Positions 35,152-45,030 of a stretch of 64,000 nt of DNA are shown here, piece by piece. The position numbers and the translations under genes are program-made. The stretch is taken from the NCBI RefSeq assembly GCF_003664035.1, contig NZ_RCCK01000010.1, forward strand, positions 372,001 through 436,000, given 5' to 3'. The notes beneath the pieces are model-generated. The model did not search any database. It saw only the letters and a program-made list of their open reading frames with translations, and was not told where the DNA came from. Numbering within the stretch: the first letter of the stretch is position 1; every line of letters starts with the position of its first letter. This DNA is from Pedobacter alluvionis. Lineage in GTDB: Bacteria; Bacteroidota; Bacteroidia; Sphingobacteriales; Sphingobacteriaceae.

Positions 35152-37074
35152 ATGAAAAAGACTAATCAGATGAAAAAAATTATATATGCATTTGCTGCCA
35201 TCGCCTTTTTGAGTTTTGCGCAGTCGTGTAAAAAAGATTCAGAATTTTTAGATAAACAACCTACCAGTACCCTGCCGATTGATGCGGTATGGAAAGATCC
35301 AAACCTGGTGCTTACCGTTGTTGGCGATCTTTACGACCGCTATCCAGATTACCAGACGATCGAGGCATGGTGGACTTTTGCCGTTTTTGACGAAGGTTTT
35401 GCCTCCGCCAGCGGTGATTATTTCCGTCACCAGAATTTAGAGTATGGTTATGATGCCTGGAGATACTGGGACATGGGTGTTTACGGTTATATCCGTGACC
35501 TGAATATGTTTATTAAACGCGGGCAGGAATCTACCGCTTTAAAAGCAGAAGACCGCGACCGTTTCCTTGCCGAAGCGCGTTTTATCAGGGCGGGGGTATA
35601 TTTCGAAATGGTAAAAGCAATGGGCGGTGTGCCGTTGATCACAACCGTTTTAGATTATAATTATAGCGGCGACCCAAGTTACCTACAGTTTCCAAGGGCA
35701 AAAGAAACCGAAATTTATGATTTCGTGATTTCAGAACTGGAAGCCGTAAAAACCATACTGCCTGATAATCCGACTGTACAGAGCAGGGCTACAAAAGCTG
35801 CGGCATTAGCCATGGAATCAAGAGCAGCATTATATGCGGGTTCAATCGCCAAATACAGCAACTCGCAGTTGAGCTTGCCAGGTGGAGAAGTGGGTATATC
35901 ATCGGGTCTGGCCAATGCTTATTTTACCAAATCCTTAGCTGCCGCAAAAGAGATTATCGATGGCGGCAAATATTCGCTTTACAAAAAGAACCCTAATTTA
36001 TCTGAAAATTTCGCCGCGCTTTTTACTGATAAAGGCAGTAATCCGGAAGTGATTTTTGCGAAAGATTTTAAATTGAAAACCAATAAGGTTCATGGTTTTA
36101 CGATCGATAACCAGCCACGTTCTTCTGCAGAGGAAGCGCAGGGTGGACGTTTAAATCCATCGTTAAACCTTGTTCAGTCTTTCGAAAAACTGGATAATAC
36201 TTATGCATCCATGGCCTCGGTTGATGGAAGTGGTAACCCGGTTTATTACAGCGGTATCACCGATATTTTTGCGGGTCGTGATGCACGCTTGGCAGGAACG
36301 GTAATTCTTCCGGGAACGCAGTTTAAAGGCAAAACCGTTGATATCTGGGCTGGCTACCAATTGGCCGATGGTTCTATCGTAACAGGCGATAACTTCGGAC
36401 AGAACAAAACGAATGTTCTTCCGGGAAATGCAGGTTCTGTACAAGTGGTTGGTGCTGATGGTCCTGTAGATGGACTCGAATTCAGCGCACAGTCAGGCTT
36501 TTATGTTCGCAAATATTTAGATCCAGCAACAGGTTCAGGACAGATCGGTACCCGCAGTGATGTTTGGTGGATCCGTTACCGTTATGCCGAGGTATTGTTA
36601 AATGCAGCCGAAGCAGCTTTTGAACTGGGCGATCCCACTACAGCAGCTAACTATATTAAACAAGTAAGAGATCGTGCAGGATTAACTGTTGCTTTAACCC
36701 CGGCAGAGATCACTTTCGACCGTATTGTACACGAGCGTAAAGTAGAATTAGCCTTCGAAGGACATGAACTTTGGGATATGAAACGCTGGAGACTGGCTGA
36801 TAAAGTTTGGAACGGCAATAACATGTCTGCAGCCGATTTTATCAATGCAAACAATATTGGTAGCGCAACACGCACCAGTACGCAGGTATTTGGCTTGTGG
36901 CCATACAAATATTATAACCCTGGCAACGCAAACCATTTGAAATATATTTTTAAAGTGATTAAACCAAGCCGTGTAACCGCTGCACACCGTTTCCGTATCG
37001 GAAATTACTACTCTTCAATCGGGCAGGATGTACTTAACGGAAACCCTAAAATTGTAAGAAACCCTAACCAATAA
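35152..37074 (+). CDS. susD: SusD/RagB-family glycan-binding lipoprotein
   Basis: A 640-residue lipoprotein (lipobox FAQSC, from ATG 35152 or 35170). The RagB/SusD pattern is clear: tetratricopeptide-like helices (RDRFLAEARFIRAGVYFEMVK) and the C-terminal IVHERKVELAFEGHELWDMKRW signature. It forms the lid over the SusC barrel and binds glycan at the cell surface. Its start is tightly coupled to susC. Confidence 0.95.
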   Translation: MKKTNQMKKIIYAFAAIAFLSFAQSCKKDSEFLDKQPTSTLPIDAVWKDPNLVLTVVGDLYDRYPDYQTIEAWWTFAVFDEGFASASGDYFRHQNLEYGYDAWRYWDMGVYGYIRDLNMFIKRGQESTALKAEDRDRFLAEARFIRAGVYFEMVKAMGGVPLITTVLDYNYSGDPSYLQFPRAKETEIYDFVISELEAVKTILPDNPTVQSRATKAAALAMESRAALYAGSIAKYSNSQLSLPGGEVGISSGLANAYFTKSLAAAKEIIDGGKYSLYKKNPNLSENFAALFTDKGSNPEVIFAKDFKLKTNKVHGFTIDNQPRSSAEEAQGGRLNPSLNLVQSFEKLDNTYASMASVDGSGNPVYYSGITDIFAGRDARLAGTVILPGTQFKGKTVDIWAGYQLADGSIVTGDNFGQNKTNVLPGNAGSVQVVGADGPVDGLEFSAQSGFYVRKYLDPATGSGQIGTRSDVWWIRYRYAEVLLNAAEAAFELGDPTTAANYIKQVRDRAGLTVALTPAEITFDRIVHERKVELAFEGHELWDMKRWRLADKVWNGNNMSAADFINANNIGSATRTSTQVFGLWPYKYYNPGNANHLKYIFKVIKPSRVTAAHRFRIGNYYSSIGQDVLNGNPKIVRNPNQ

Positions 37075-37086
37075 GCAGATATAGAT

Positions 37087-37788
37087 ATGAAAATTAGATT
37101 TTATTTCATGATAGGGGCACTTATTGCCGTTCTTTTTGCTTCATGTAAAAAAGATAACTACGAAGCACCTGAAGCCGATTTTACCGGGCGGATCGTTTAT
37201 AAAGGAGAACCCATCAGTGTTCAATACGGTCAGGTTAATTTCGAACTCTGGCAGTCAGGTTTTGGGAATTATTCCGCGCTGAATGTTAATGTGAGCCAGG
37301 ATGGAACCTATTCTGCCAAATTATTCAACGGAGATTATAAATTGGTTTTTTCTCCAAACCAGGGGCCTTTTTTATGGAAAAAGAATGCTGCCGGAAGACA
37401 GGATAGCATTGCGGTAAACATTAATGGCAGTAAAACCATGGATATCGAAGTAATGCCTTACTACATGATCCGCGGAGCCACACTTACCGCTGCAGCAGGT
37501 AAAATAAATGCTTTTTGCAAACTTGAAAAAATCATCACCAATGCCGATGGCAAGGATATTGAAAATGTATCACTGTACATTAACAAAACACAATTTGTAG
37601 ATGGTAGCAATAACATTGCTACCCAGCAGATCAGTGGTGCAGCCATTTCCGATCTCAACAACCTGAACATGAGTGTAACGATCCCAGGCATTACACCTAC
37701 TCAAAATTATGTTTTTGCCAGGATAGGTGTTAAAATTGCCGGTGTTGACGATCTGATTTTTACACCAGTAAGTAAAATAGGTTTTTAA
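37087..37788 (+). CDS. DUF3823 lipoprotein (likely surface glycan-binding)
   Basis: A 233-residue lipoprotein (lipobox LFASC). The two beta-sandwich halves (YKGEPISVQYGQVNFELWQSGF, then VMPYYMIRGATLTAAAGKI) match DUF3823, a family found just after SusD in many Bacteroidota loci. It is probably an accessory surface binding protein. Its ligand is unknown. It starts 12 bases after susD. Confidence 0.82.
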   Translation: MKIRFYFMIGALIAVLFASCKKDNYEAPEADFTGRIVYKGEPISVQYGQVNFELWQSGFGNYSALNVNVSQDGTYSAKLFNGDYKLVFSPNQGPFLWKKNAAGRQDSIAVNINGSKTMDIEVMPYYMIRGATLTAAAGKINAFCKLEKIITNADGKDIENVSLYINKTQFVDGSNNIATQQISGAAISDLNNLNMSVTIPGITPTQNYVFARIGVKIAGVDDLIFTPVSKIGF

Positions 37789-37802
37789 TTTTTTTAAATT
37801 TT

Positions 37803-37891
37803 CGTCATTCCCGCGCAGGCGGGAATCTTAATGAACATGTAGCCAATCTAATCATTAGGCATTAAGATTTTCAATCAGGTTGGGAATGACG
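37803..37891. repeat. REP-like hairpin between DUF3823 and GH43 genes
   Basis: CGTCATTCCCGCGCAGGCGGGAATCTTAATG is a local hairpin, and GTCATTCCC/GGGAATGAC bracket the whole element. The same family occurs at 41249-41321. It is a dispersed intergenic repeat inside the utilisation operon. Confidence 0.75.
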
Positions 37892-37944
37892 ATCAATTGA
37901 AGTATGTTAATAATCAGTATCTTACCTTTAGCAGATCGTATTCA

Positions 37945-38910
37945 ATGAAATATATTTTCGCCTTTTTTTTATGCTTCTTCATATTTTCTATCGGTAAAAA
38001 CGTGTTTGCAAAACCGCTAAATGATACCCTTTATCTTGCCGATCCGACCATTTTTTTAGATAAAGGCCGTTATTATTTATATGGTACCAGTAGCGATCAG
38101 GGTTTTTTGGTTTATGTTTCAAAAAACCTTAAAACCTGGAGCAAAAAGTCAGAAAATAATGGATTTGCTTTAAAAAAAGGTGACGCTTTTGGGAGCAAAG
38201 GTTTTTGGGCTCCACAGGTATTTAAAAGGGGAAATACTTATTATATGGCCTACACCGCCGATGAGCAGATTGCCATTGCCCAGAGCAAAAGTCCTTTAGG
38301 CCCATTTAAACAGGAAACATTAAAAGCCATTTCTGGAACAGGGAAACAGATCGATCCATTTGTATTCACCGATGCAGATGGGAAGAATTACCTCTACCTT
38401 GTCAAACTTGACAATGGCAACCGGATTTATGTATCCGAACTGAAGGCTGATTTTTCAAATGTAATTCCAAACACTGCAAAGGAGTGTTTATCGGGAACCG
38501 AATTCTGGGAAAATACCTCAAAAACCGATTGGCCGGTAACCGAAGGCCCAACGGTTTTGAAAAGGAAGAATCTTTATTACCTTTTTTATTCTGCAAACGA
38601 TTTTCGAAATCCCGATTATGCTGTGGGTTATGCCACTTCAAGCTCACCCACGGGGCCATGGAAGAAATATGTAGCAAACCCGATTATTAACAGAAAGTTG
38701 TTGAAATTCAATGGAACCGGTCATGGTGATTTTTTCACCGATAAAAACGGGGATTTGCAGTATGTATTCCACACCCATCATAACAATCAAAAAGTATCGC
38801 CAAGGGCTACAGCTATTATAAAGGCTGCTTTTGTGAAAGATAAAAACGGTACTGATCAGATGCAGGTCGACCCTAAAAGTTTTCGCTTTTTAATGCAGGG
38901 CGCAAATTGA
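37945..38910 (+). CDS. Glycoside hydrolase family 43 (first)
   Basis: I chose ATG 37945 (MKYIFAFFLCFFIFSIGKN), with a signal peptide, over an earlier TTG; the product has 321 residues. The five-bladed propeller is marked by the base Asp in LADPTIF, the Asp of IDPFVF and the acid Glu of VTEGPTV. GH43 enzymes are arabinofuranosidases, xylosidases or arabinanases. The subfamily was not assigned. It lies downstream of a REP-like hairpin and in the same orientation as susCD. Confidence 0.88.
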   Translation: MKYIFAFFLCFFIFSIGKNVFAKPLNDTLYLADPTIFLDKGRYYLYGTSSDQGFLVYVSKNLKTWSKKSENNGFALKKGDAFGSKGFWAPQVFKRGNTYYMAYTADEQIAIAQSKSPLGPFKQETLKAISGTGKQIDPFVFTDADGKNYLYLVKLDNGNRIYVSELKADFSNVIPNTAKECLSGTEFWENTSKTDWPVTEGPTVLKRKNLYYLFYSANDFRNPDYAVGYATSSSPTGPWKKYVANPIINRKLLKFNGTGHGDFFTDKNGDLQYVFHTHHNNQKVSPRATAIIKAAFVKDKNGTDQMQVDPKSFRFLMQGAN

Positions 38911-39028
38911 TTGCTTTTGTAGAAATTTTGAAACAAAAAAAAGGCTGGTTTCAGAAAAGAAATCACTTTTTTTAAAGATTGAAAAAATGCAGCAGCATGA
39001 GAAAAATAGCAGGTGTAAAGCTTTAAAA

Positions 39029-40066
39029 ATGAATAGATTGAAACTAAAATTACTTTTCGCACTGTGCTTATTGGTGATGGGAGGGTTAAATGCACAAACA
39101 TTTACCAATCCCCTGTTGCCATCCGGTGCCGATCCTTATAGTTATTATAAAGATGGTTATTACTATTATACCCATACTACTGGTAACCGTGTAGACCTTT
39201 GGAAAACCAAAACCCTTGATGGCCTTAAAAATGCCGAGCGGAAAACCATTTGGAAAGCACCAACCGGAACGATGTACAGTAAAGAAATATGGGCACCTGA
39301 GGTAATGTTTTTAAGGGGGAAATGGTATGCCTATTTTGCTGCTGATGATGGCAAAAATGAAAACCACCGCATGTATGTTTTAGAAAATGCTTCGGCCGAT
39401 CCGATGAAAGGGGAGTGGGTATTTAAAGGCAAAATTGCCGATCCAACTGATAAATGGGCCATTGATGGTGATGTAATTGATTTTAAAGGTCAGTTATACA
39501 TGATCTGGTCAGGGTGGGAAGGCGATGAAAACGGCAAACAGGAAATTTTCATTGCCAGGCTTAAAAATCCCTGGACAGTGGATGGAAACCGCGTAAAAAT
39601 TTCTACTCCAAAATTCGACTGGGAAAAAAACGGCGACTTAGGCGGAGGAGAACATGTTGATGTAAATGAGGGGCCACAGTTTCTGGTGCACGGCAGCAAA
39701 ATATTCATTATTTATTCGGCTAGTGGCTGCTGGACAGATTTTTATGCCTTGGGCATGCTTTCGGCTTCAGCAAAAAGCAACCTGCTCGATCCAAAATCCT
39801 GGACGAAAGCCGATCAACCTGTTTTTCAACAGTCACCGAAGGATGGCGTTTATGCGCCAGGTCACAATTCGTTTTTTAAATCTCCAGATGGGAAAGAAGA
39901 TTGGATTCTTTACCATGCAAATGATAAACCAGGACAGGGCTGCGGAGGTTTCCGTTCTCCAAGGGCACAAAAATTTACCTGGAATGCAGATGGTACACCA
40001 AATTTTGGAACTCCGGTAAAAGCGGGATTGAGCTTACCATCACCATCAAACCGAAATAAAAAATAA
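39029..40066 (+). CDS. Glycoside hydrolase family 43 (second)
   Basis: The start at ATG 39029 (MNRLKLKLLFALCLLVMGG) gives a signal peptide ending at NAQ and 345 residues. An ATG at 38987 is also open. Catalytic features are the Asp of SGADPYSYY, the Asp of AIDGDVI and the Glu of VNEGPQF. The layout resembles exo-acting alpha-L-arabinofuranosidases. It overlaps no neighbour and starts 118 bases after the first GH43. Confidence 0.86.
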   Translation: MNRLKLKLLFALCLLVMGGLNAQTFTNPLLPSGADPYSYYKDGYYYYTHTTGNRVDLWKTKTLDGLKNAERKTIWKAPTGTMYSKEIWAPEVMFLRGKWYAYFAADDGKNENHRMYVLENASADPMKGEWVFKGKIADPTDKWAIDGDVIDFKGQLYMIWSGWEGDENGKQEIFIARLKNPWTVDGNRVKISTPKFDWEKNGDLGGGEHVDVNEGPQFLVHGSKIFIIYSASGCWTDFYALGMLSASAKSNLLDPKSWTKADQPVFQQSPKDGVYAPGHNSFFKSPDGKEDWILYHANDKPGQGCGGFRSPRAQKFTWNADGTPNFGTPVKAGLSLPSPSNRNKK

Positions 40067-40082
40067 TCAGATAAATACCGAT

Positions 40083-41162
40083 ATGAATTTAAAAAAGTAT
40101 GCGCTACTTACTATCCTGAGCCTATGCATTGGAACCGGCTTTGCGCAAAAAACAAAGAAAAATCCCGAACCTGCAAAAGTATGGTCGGTAGAGAAAGCCA
40201 ATGCCTGGTATAGCGAGCACAAATGGCTAACCGGCGCAAATTACATTCCATCCAATGCCATCAACCAGTTGGAAATGTGGCAGGCAGACACTTTTTTCCC
40301 TGATCTGATCGACAAAGAGCTGGGCTGGGCAGAAGGTATCGGCTTTAATACGCTCCGTGTGTTTTTATACAGTAAAGCCTGGAGCCAGGATCCGACAGGT
40401 TTTAAAAAACGCGTGGACCAGTTTTTAACCATTACTCAAAAACACGGCATCAAGCCCATGTTTGTGTTCTTTGATGATTGCTGGAACAAAACTTCTGCCA
40501 TTGGCAAACAACCTGAACCCAAAACAGGTATCCACAATTCGGGCTGGTTACAGGATCCAGGTGACCCTGCATTTAAAGAAGAAGCCAACTTCCCGGAACT
40601 GGAAAAATATGTAAAAGATGTGCTTAGCCATTTTGCACACGATAAAAGGATTTTACTTTGGGATCTATACAACGAACCCGGAAACAGCGGAAAATTGGAA
40701 GCAACTATTCCTTTGTTAAACAAAACCATCAGCTGGGCACGCGCAGTCAATCCCGATCAACCGATTTCAATTGGCTTATGGAGCTGGGGTTTCGAAAAAC
40801 TGAATACCATACAGCTCGCCAACTCGGATATCGTAACTTATCATAATTATGAGGCGCCAGAGTGGCACCAGCGTACCATCGACCTGCTAAAGGCAAGCGG
40901 CAGACCATTGATCTGCACCGAATACATGGCACGATCACGCAACAGCCGTTTTTCCAATATCCTCCCGATGCTTAAAAACGAGAATGTTGGCGCTATAAAC
41001 TGGGGCTTCGCTGCAGGTAAAACCAATACCAAATATGCCTGGGATACCCCACTTGCCGATGGATCTGAGCCGATCGAATGGTTTCACGAAATTTTTCAGC
41101 CCGATGGCACACCATACCGCCAGGATGAAGTTAACCTGATCAAAAAACTCAATAACAAATAA
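40083..41162 (+). CDS. Clan GH-A (TIM-barrel) glycoside hydrolase
   Basis: A 359-residue secreted enzyme (signal TILSLCIGTGFAQ). The acid/base NEP motif occurs as WDLYNEPGNSG near residue 200, and the nucleophile Glu as ICTEYMAR near 280. It begins WLTGANYIPSNAINQLEMW, a pattern seen in Bacteroidota proteins called endo-xylanase or cellulase-like. The family (GH5-like or relative) and substrate are not certain. It is 16 bases after the second GH43. Confidence 0.75.
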   Translation: MNLKKYALLTILSLCIGTGFAQKTKKNPEPAKVWSVEKANAWYSEHKWLTGANYIPSNAINQLEMWQADTFFPDLIDKELGWAEGIGFNTLRVFLYSKAWSQDPTGFKKRVDQFLTITQKHGIKPMFVFFDDCWNKTSAIGKQPEPKTGIHNSGWLQDPGDPAFKEEANFPELEKYVKDVLSHFAHDKRILLWDLYNEPGNSGKLEATIPLLNKTISWARAVNPDQPISIGLWSWGFEKLNTIQLANSDIVTYHNYEAPEWHQRTIDLLKASGRPLICTEYMARSRNSRFSNILPMLKNENVGAINWGFAAGKTNTKYAWDTPLADGSEPIEWFHEIFQPDGTPYRQDEVNLIKKLNNK

Positions 41163-41248
41163 ATTATTATCAGTCTGAGCGTAGTCGAAGACACTTAGTT
41201 GAAAAAAAGTCCTTTAACAGGCTACCATTGGCAAACTCCAATAAAACA

Positions 41249-41321
41249 GTCGTCATTCCCGCGTAGGCGGGAATCTTAATGCAATAGGCTTTAAGATTCC
41301 CAATCGGGTTGGGAATGACGA
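41249..41321. repeat. REP-like hairpin between GH-A and GH2 genes
   Basis: GTCGTCATTCCCGCGTAGGC...GGGAATGACGAC forms a long imperfect hairpin. It belongs to the same family as 37803-37891. It could also separate transcripts. Confidence 0.75.
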
Positions 41322-41452
41322 CTCCTCGCAGCCTATCAATTCAAAAAAAAGTGATTTATATTGACTTTATGAAACAAATAAGCCCTGAGGATGAAACTAT
41401 GCTCTACTTAAATTAACAACATTCCCTAACTTAAACACTCAAATTTAAACCA

Positions 41453-43306
41453 ATGAATAAAAAAGTATCTATTTTCTTATCGCTGCTGGGGCTCTCACTT
41501 TCCCTATCTGCACAGCAGCAAGACAAATCGTGGTCGATGGTGAAAGGGAAGATCTCTTCGCCATGGGCACAGGAAGTTAACCCTAAGAATGTGTTGCCAG
41601 AATATCCTCGCCCTCAGCTTGAGCGTACTGGTAACTGGAAAAACCTTAATGGTCTTTGGGATTATGCCATTTCCGGAAAATCGCAGCGTCCGGTCATTAA
41701 CCAGGGTAAAATTTTAGTTCCTTTTGCTGTAGAATCTGCGCTTTCTGGTGTGGGTAAAACGGTTGGTAAAGATAGTTTATTATGGTATAAAACCGTATTT
41801 ACAGTGCCTTCGAACATGAAAGGAAAAGAAGTTCTGCTTCATTTCGGTGCTGTTGACTGGAGATCGACCGTTAGCATCAACGGCAAAGAAGTAGGGAAAC
41901 ATGAAGGCGGTTTTGATCCTTTTAGTTTTAACATTACCCCATTTTTAAATAAAAGCGGTAACCAGACCTTAACTGTAGAAGTTTGGGATCCGACAGATGA
42001 AGGACCTCAACCAAGGGGTAAACAGGTTAAAAGACCTGAAGGCATCTGGTACACTCCGGTAACCGGTATCTGGCAAACGGTATGGATCGAAGCGGTAAAC
42101 AAATCACATATCGATCACATTAAAGTAACCCCTGATATTGATCAGCAATCATTGGCTGTTACGCCAGTTTTAAAGGGAGCTGCTTCAGGCGATCAGGTAA
42201 AAGTTTCGGCCTGGGATGGCACGACAAAAGTTGCTGAACAAACCGGTGATGGTAGCGGTACAATTACTTTAAAAATTGCCAATCCAAAGTTATGGAGTCC
42301 TAAAAGCCCTTTTTTATACGATTTAAAAGTAGAGTTGCTCGGCAAAAACGAGAAGGTTGATGAAGTGAAAAGTTATTTCGCCATGCGTAAAAGCTCAATT
42401 GGCAAAGACCAGAACGGTATACAGCGTATGTTATTGAACAACGAATTTGTTTTTCAGTACGGTCCGTTAGATCAGGGCTGGTGGCCAGATGGGCTTTACA
42501 CCGCGCCAACTGATGCAGCCTTGAAATTCGATGTAGATAAAACCAAAGAAATGGGTTTCAATATGATCAGGAAACACATTAAGGTAGAACCAGCCCGTTG
42601 GTATTACTATTGCGATAAAGCGGGAATGCTGGTTTGGCAGGATATGCCGAGTGGCGATCTGGGTAATGGCTGGGAAAACCGTCCGGGTATTTTAGATCAT
42701 GGCTCGGATAAAAACAGAACTGCGGAATCGGAAGGATATTACAAAAAAGAATGGAACGCCATTATTGATGCACTTTACAATGTACCTTCGATTGTAGTGT
42801 GGACACCTTTTAATGAAGCTTGGGGGCAGTTTAAAACCGTAGAAATTGCCAAATGGACTAAAGAGAAAGATCCATCAAGGTTGGTGAATACGGCAAGTGG
42901 AGGTAACTTTCATCCGGTAGGTGACATTATCGATCTGCACAATTACCCACATCCAGCTATGCCAAGTCCTGACTATTTTGGCAAAGATTATGCCCTTGTA
43001 TTGGGTGAGTTTGGCGGCCTTGGTCTCCCTGTCGACGGGCATGTGTGGCAACAGAAAAATAACTGGGGTTATCAAAGTTTCAAAAACAAAACTGACCTGT
43101 TTAACAAATACGCAGAGTTTGCCAAACGTTTAGAAGAATTAATTCCTTTAGGGCTTTCTGCCGGAGTGTATACCCAAACTACTGATGTTGAAGTAGAAAC
43201 AAACGGATTAATGACCTACGATAGAAAAGACATTAAATTTTCAGAAGCACAGATGAAGGCTTTGCACGATAAATTATACCAGATTAACGTACCGGTGCAG
43301 AAATAA
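41453..43306 (+). CDS. Glycoside hydrolase family 2
   Basis: A 617-residue secreted enzyme with a signal peptide (LSLLGLSLSLSAQ). It has a sugar-binding domain (WKNLNGLWDYAI), an immunoglobulin-like domain and a TIM barrel with acid/base Glu in PFNEAWGQF and nucleophile Glu in LGEFGGLG. It is shorter than E. coli LacZ (about 1020), with the C-terminal domains absent, which is usual for Bacteroidota GH2s acting on plant glycans. The likely activity is beta-galactosidase, beta-glucuronidase or arabinosidase; the sequence does not decide. Confidence 0.88.
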   Translation: MNKKVSIFLSLLGLSLSLSAQQQDKSWSMVKGKISSPWAQEVNPKNVLPEYPRPQLERTGNWKNLNGLWDYAISGKSQRPVINQGKILVPFAVESALSGVGKTVGKDSLLWYKTVFTVPSNMKGKEVLLHFGAVDWRSTVSINGKEVGKHEGGFDPFSFNITPFLNKSGNQTLTVEVWDPTDEGPQPRGKQVKRPEGIWYTPVTGIWQTVWIEAVNKSHIDHIKVTPDIDQQSLAVTPVLKGAASGDQVKVSAWDGTTKVAEQTGDGSGTITLKIANPKLWSPKSPFLYDLKVELLGKNEKVDEVKSYFAMRKSSIGKDQNGIQRMLLNNEFVFQYGPLDQGWWPDGLYTAPTDAALKFDVDKTKEMGFNMIRKHIKVEPARWYYYCDKAGMLVWQDMPSGDLGNGWENRPGILDHGSDKNRTAESEGYYKKEWNAIIDALYNVPSIVVWTPFNEAWGQFKTVEIAKWTKEKDPSRLVNTASGGNFHPVGDIIDLHNYPHPAMPSPDYFGKDYALVLGEFGGLGLPVDGHVWQQKNNWGYQSFKNKTDLFNKYAEFAKRLEELIPLGLSAGVYTQTTDVEVETNGLMTYDRKDIKFSEAQMKALHDKLYQINVPVQK

Positions 43307-43322
43307 ATTAATAGAGATAAGT

Positions 43323-43358
43323 CGTCATTGCTAGAAGGCTTTATGCCGCGCAATGGCG
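43323..43358. repeat. Short hairpin before the third GH43
   Basis: CGTCATTGC and GCAATGGCG pair around an inner AAGGC/GCCGC segment. It is a small REP-type element or weak terminator 17 bases after the GH2 stop. Confidence 0.5.
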
Positions 43359-43379
43359 ATTAATTAAAAATTCAAATAC

Positions 43380-44906
43380 ATGGTAATGATGAGAAAAAAA
43401 ATAAACTTTTCCTGCTATGCTGCCTTGGCGGTAATCGCTAAACTTCTTCTGATCACGAACCTGTTATCGGCACAAAGCGTTATAGAACCCGTAATTGCAG
43501 GAGATTTTGCTGATCCATCTATTATTCGGGCGAATAACCAGTATTATGCTGTGGGTACCTCTTCGGAGTGGGCACCTCATTACCCTATTTATACCTCGAA
43601 AGACCTGTTAAACTGGAAACAGACAGGTTATGTTTTTGAGAAGGCCCCAGCATGGACATCGGGTTCGTTTTGGGCACCGGAATACGATTATCATGATAAA
43701 ACCTATTTTATTTATTATACCGCGAGAAGGAAAAAAAACAACGTTTCATGCATTGGTGTGGCCACTTCAAAATATCCCGATCGGGGCTTTATTGATCAGG
43801 GTATTATTATAGACTATGGAAAGGAAGCAATCGATGCATTTGTTTACCTTGACGGCAATACGCGTTACATTACCTTTAAAGCTTATGGCTTGGATAAACG
43901 ACCAATTGAGATTTTAGCTTTTAAACTCTCTAAAAATGGACTTAAAGTAGAAGGAGAGCCATTTTCTTTGCTTAAAGATGATCAAAAGATTGGTTTGGAA
44001 GGGCAGAGTATCCTGAAAAAAGAGGGTTATTATTATCTTTTTTATTCTGCCGGGAACTGCTGTGGCGCGCAATGCGATTATAATGTAAGGGTAGCCAGAT
44101 CAAAATCTTTTGCCGGACCTTACGAGCTTTATGCTGCCAATCCCCTGTTAATGGAAAATGAATATTGGAAATGTTCAGGGCACGGTACCTTTGTAAAAGC
44201 TGCAGATGGAAAAGATTATTACCTCTACCATGCCTACAATAAAAAGACCAATGTTTTTTCAGGCAGGCAGGGAATGTTAGCCCAAATGAACTGGCCAGCG
44301 AAAAATGCATGGCCGGTTTTAAAAGAACAATCAGGTCCAAGCCTTAACCGGGATTTGAAACTGAACTTCACTAGTCCCCAAATTGATAAAAATTGGCAAT
44401 GGGATTTTAGAAACTCGACGCCAGGAATTTTGCAAAAGAACGGGCAGCTTCATTTATCCGGGATTATTAATAAAGATAACCTAAGCGGGATAGCATTAAC
44501 GGTTAGACCTATATCAACAACTTTTGAAGCGATTACGACAGTAACAAATACCAATAATGCACTAAAAGGTTTAGTGTATTATGGCGATGCAGGCTCGGCT
44601 ATAGGCATTGGCATAGCTGGAAATGAAATAGAATTTTGGAAGGTAGAAAATAAAACCAGAACAGTGCTTGCAAAGGTGAAAATACCAACAACAGTTCCGG
44701 TTGAGTTTAAAATGAAAACCGCAGATGATTTAAGCTTGCTTGTATTTTTCAGGAAACCTAATGAAGAATGGCAAAATGTTCCGGTAAAGGAAAAAATTAC
44801 GGTTAACTTTTTACCACAGTGGGATAGAAGCCCACGTATTGGTCTTCATTTTAATGGAAGTGTTAGTCAAGACGCTGATTTTTCCACTTTTGAATTAAAG
44901 TATTGA
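43380..44906 (+). CDS. Glycoside hydrolase family 43 with C-terminal beta-sandwich
   Basis: A 508-residue secreted enzyme. Starts at 43380, 43386 and 43389 are all possible, each preceding MRKKINFSCYAALAVIAKLL. The GH43 catalytic triad is Asp in DFADPSII, Asp in AIDAFVY and Glu in GLEGQS. The C-terminal 180 residues form a concanavalin-like beta-sandwich (GH43_C2 or DUF1349 type). A Cys-rich turn (NCCGAQCDYNV) near the active site is a feature of some GH43 subfamilies. It is the last gene of the locus, followed by a terminator hairpin. Confidence 0.87.
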   Translation: MVMMRKKINFSCYAALAVIAKLLLITNLLSAQSVIEPVIAGDFADPSIIRANNQYYAVGTSSEWAPHYPIYTSKDLLNWKQTGYVFEKAPAWTSGSFWAPEYDYHDKTYFIYYTARRKKNNVSCIGVATSKYPDRGFIDQGIIIDYGKEAIDAFVYLDGNTRYITFKAYGLDKRPIEILAFKLSKNGLKVEGEPFSLLKDDQKIGLEGQSILKKEGYYYLFYSAGNCCGAQCDYNVRVARSKSFAGPYELYAANPLLMENEYWKCSGHGTFVKAADGKDYYLYHAYNKKTNVFSGRQGMLAQMNWPAKNAWPVLKEQSGPSLNRDLKLNFTSPQIDKNWQWDFRNSTPGILQKNGQLHLSGIINKDNLSGIALTVRPISTTFEAITTVTNTNNALKGLVYYGDAGSAIGIGIAGNEIEFWKVENKTRTVLAKVKIPTTVPVEFKMKTADDLSLLVFFRKPNEEWQNVPVKEKITVNFLPQWDRSPRIGLHFNGSVSQDADFSTFELKY

Positions 44907-44915
44907 TTTCTGTGC

Positions 44916-44937
44916 CGTCAGATGTTACCATCTGACG
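44916..44937 (+). terminator. Hairpin terminator of the utilisation operon
   Basis: Perfect 9-bp stem CGTCAGATG/CATCTGACG with a TTAC loop, 10 bases after the last GH43 stop. The T-tail is weak (AATTTGAATTTC). Confidence 0.6.
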
Positions 44938-45030
44938 AATTTGAATTTCTGTTTATGATGCAGTGAGATACCACTAAGAAATCCGATGAAAAACTGAACT
45001 CACATTTGCATGACAAAAAAACGAAGGTTA

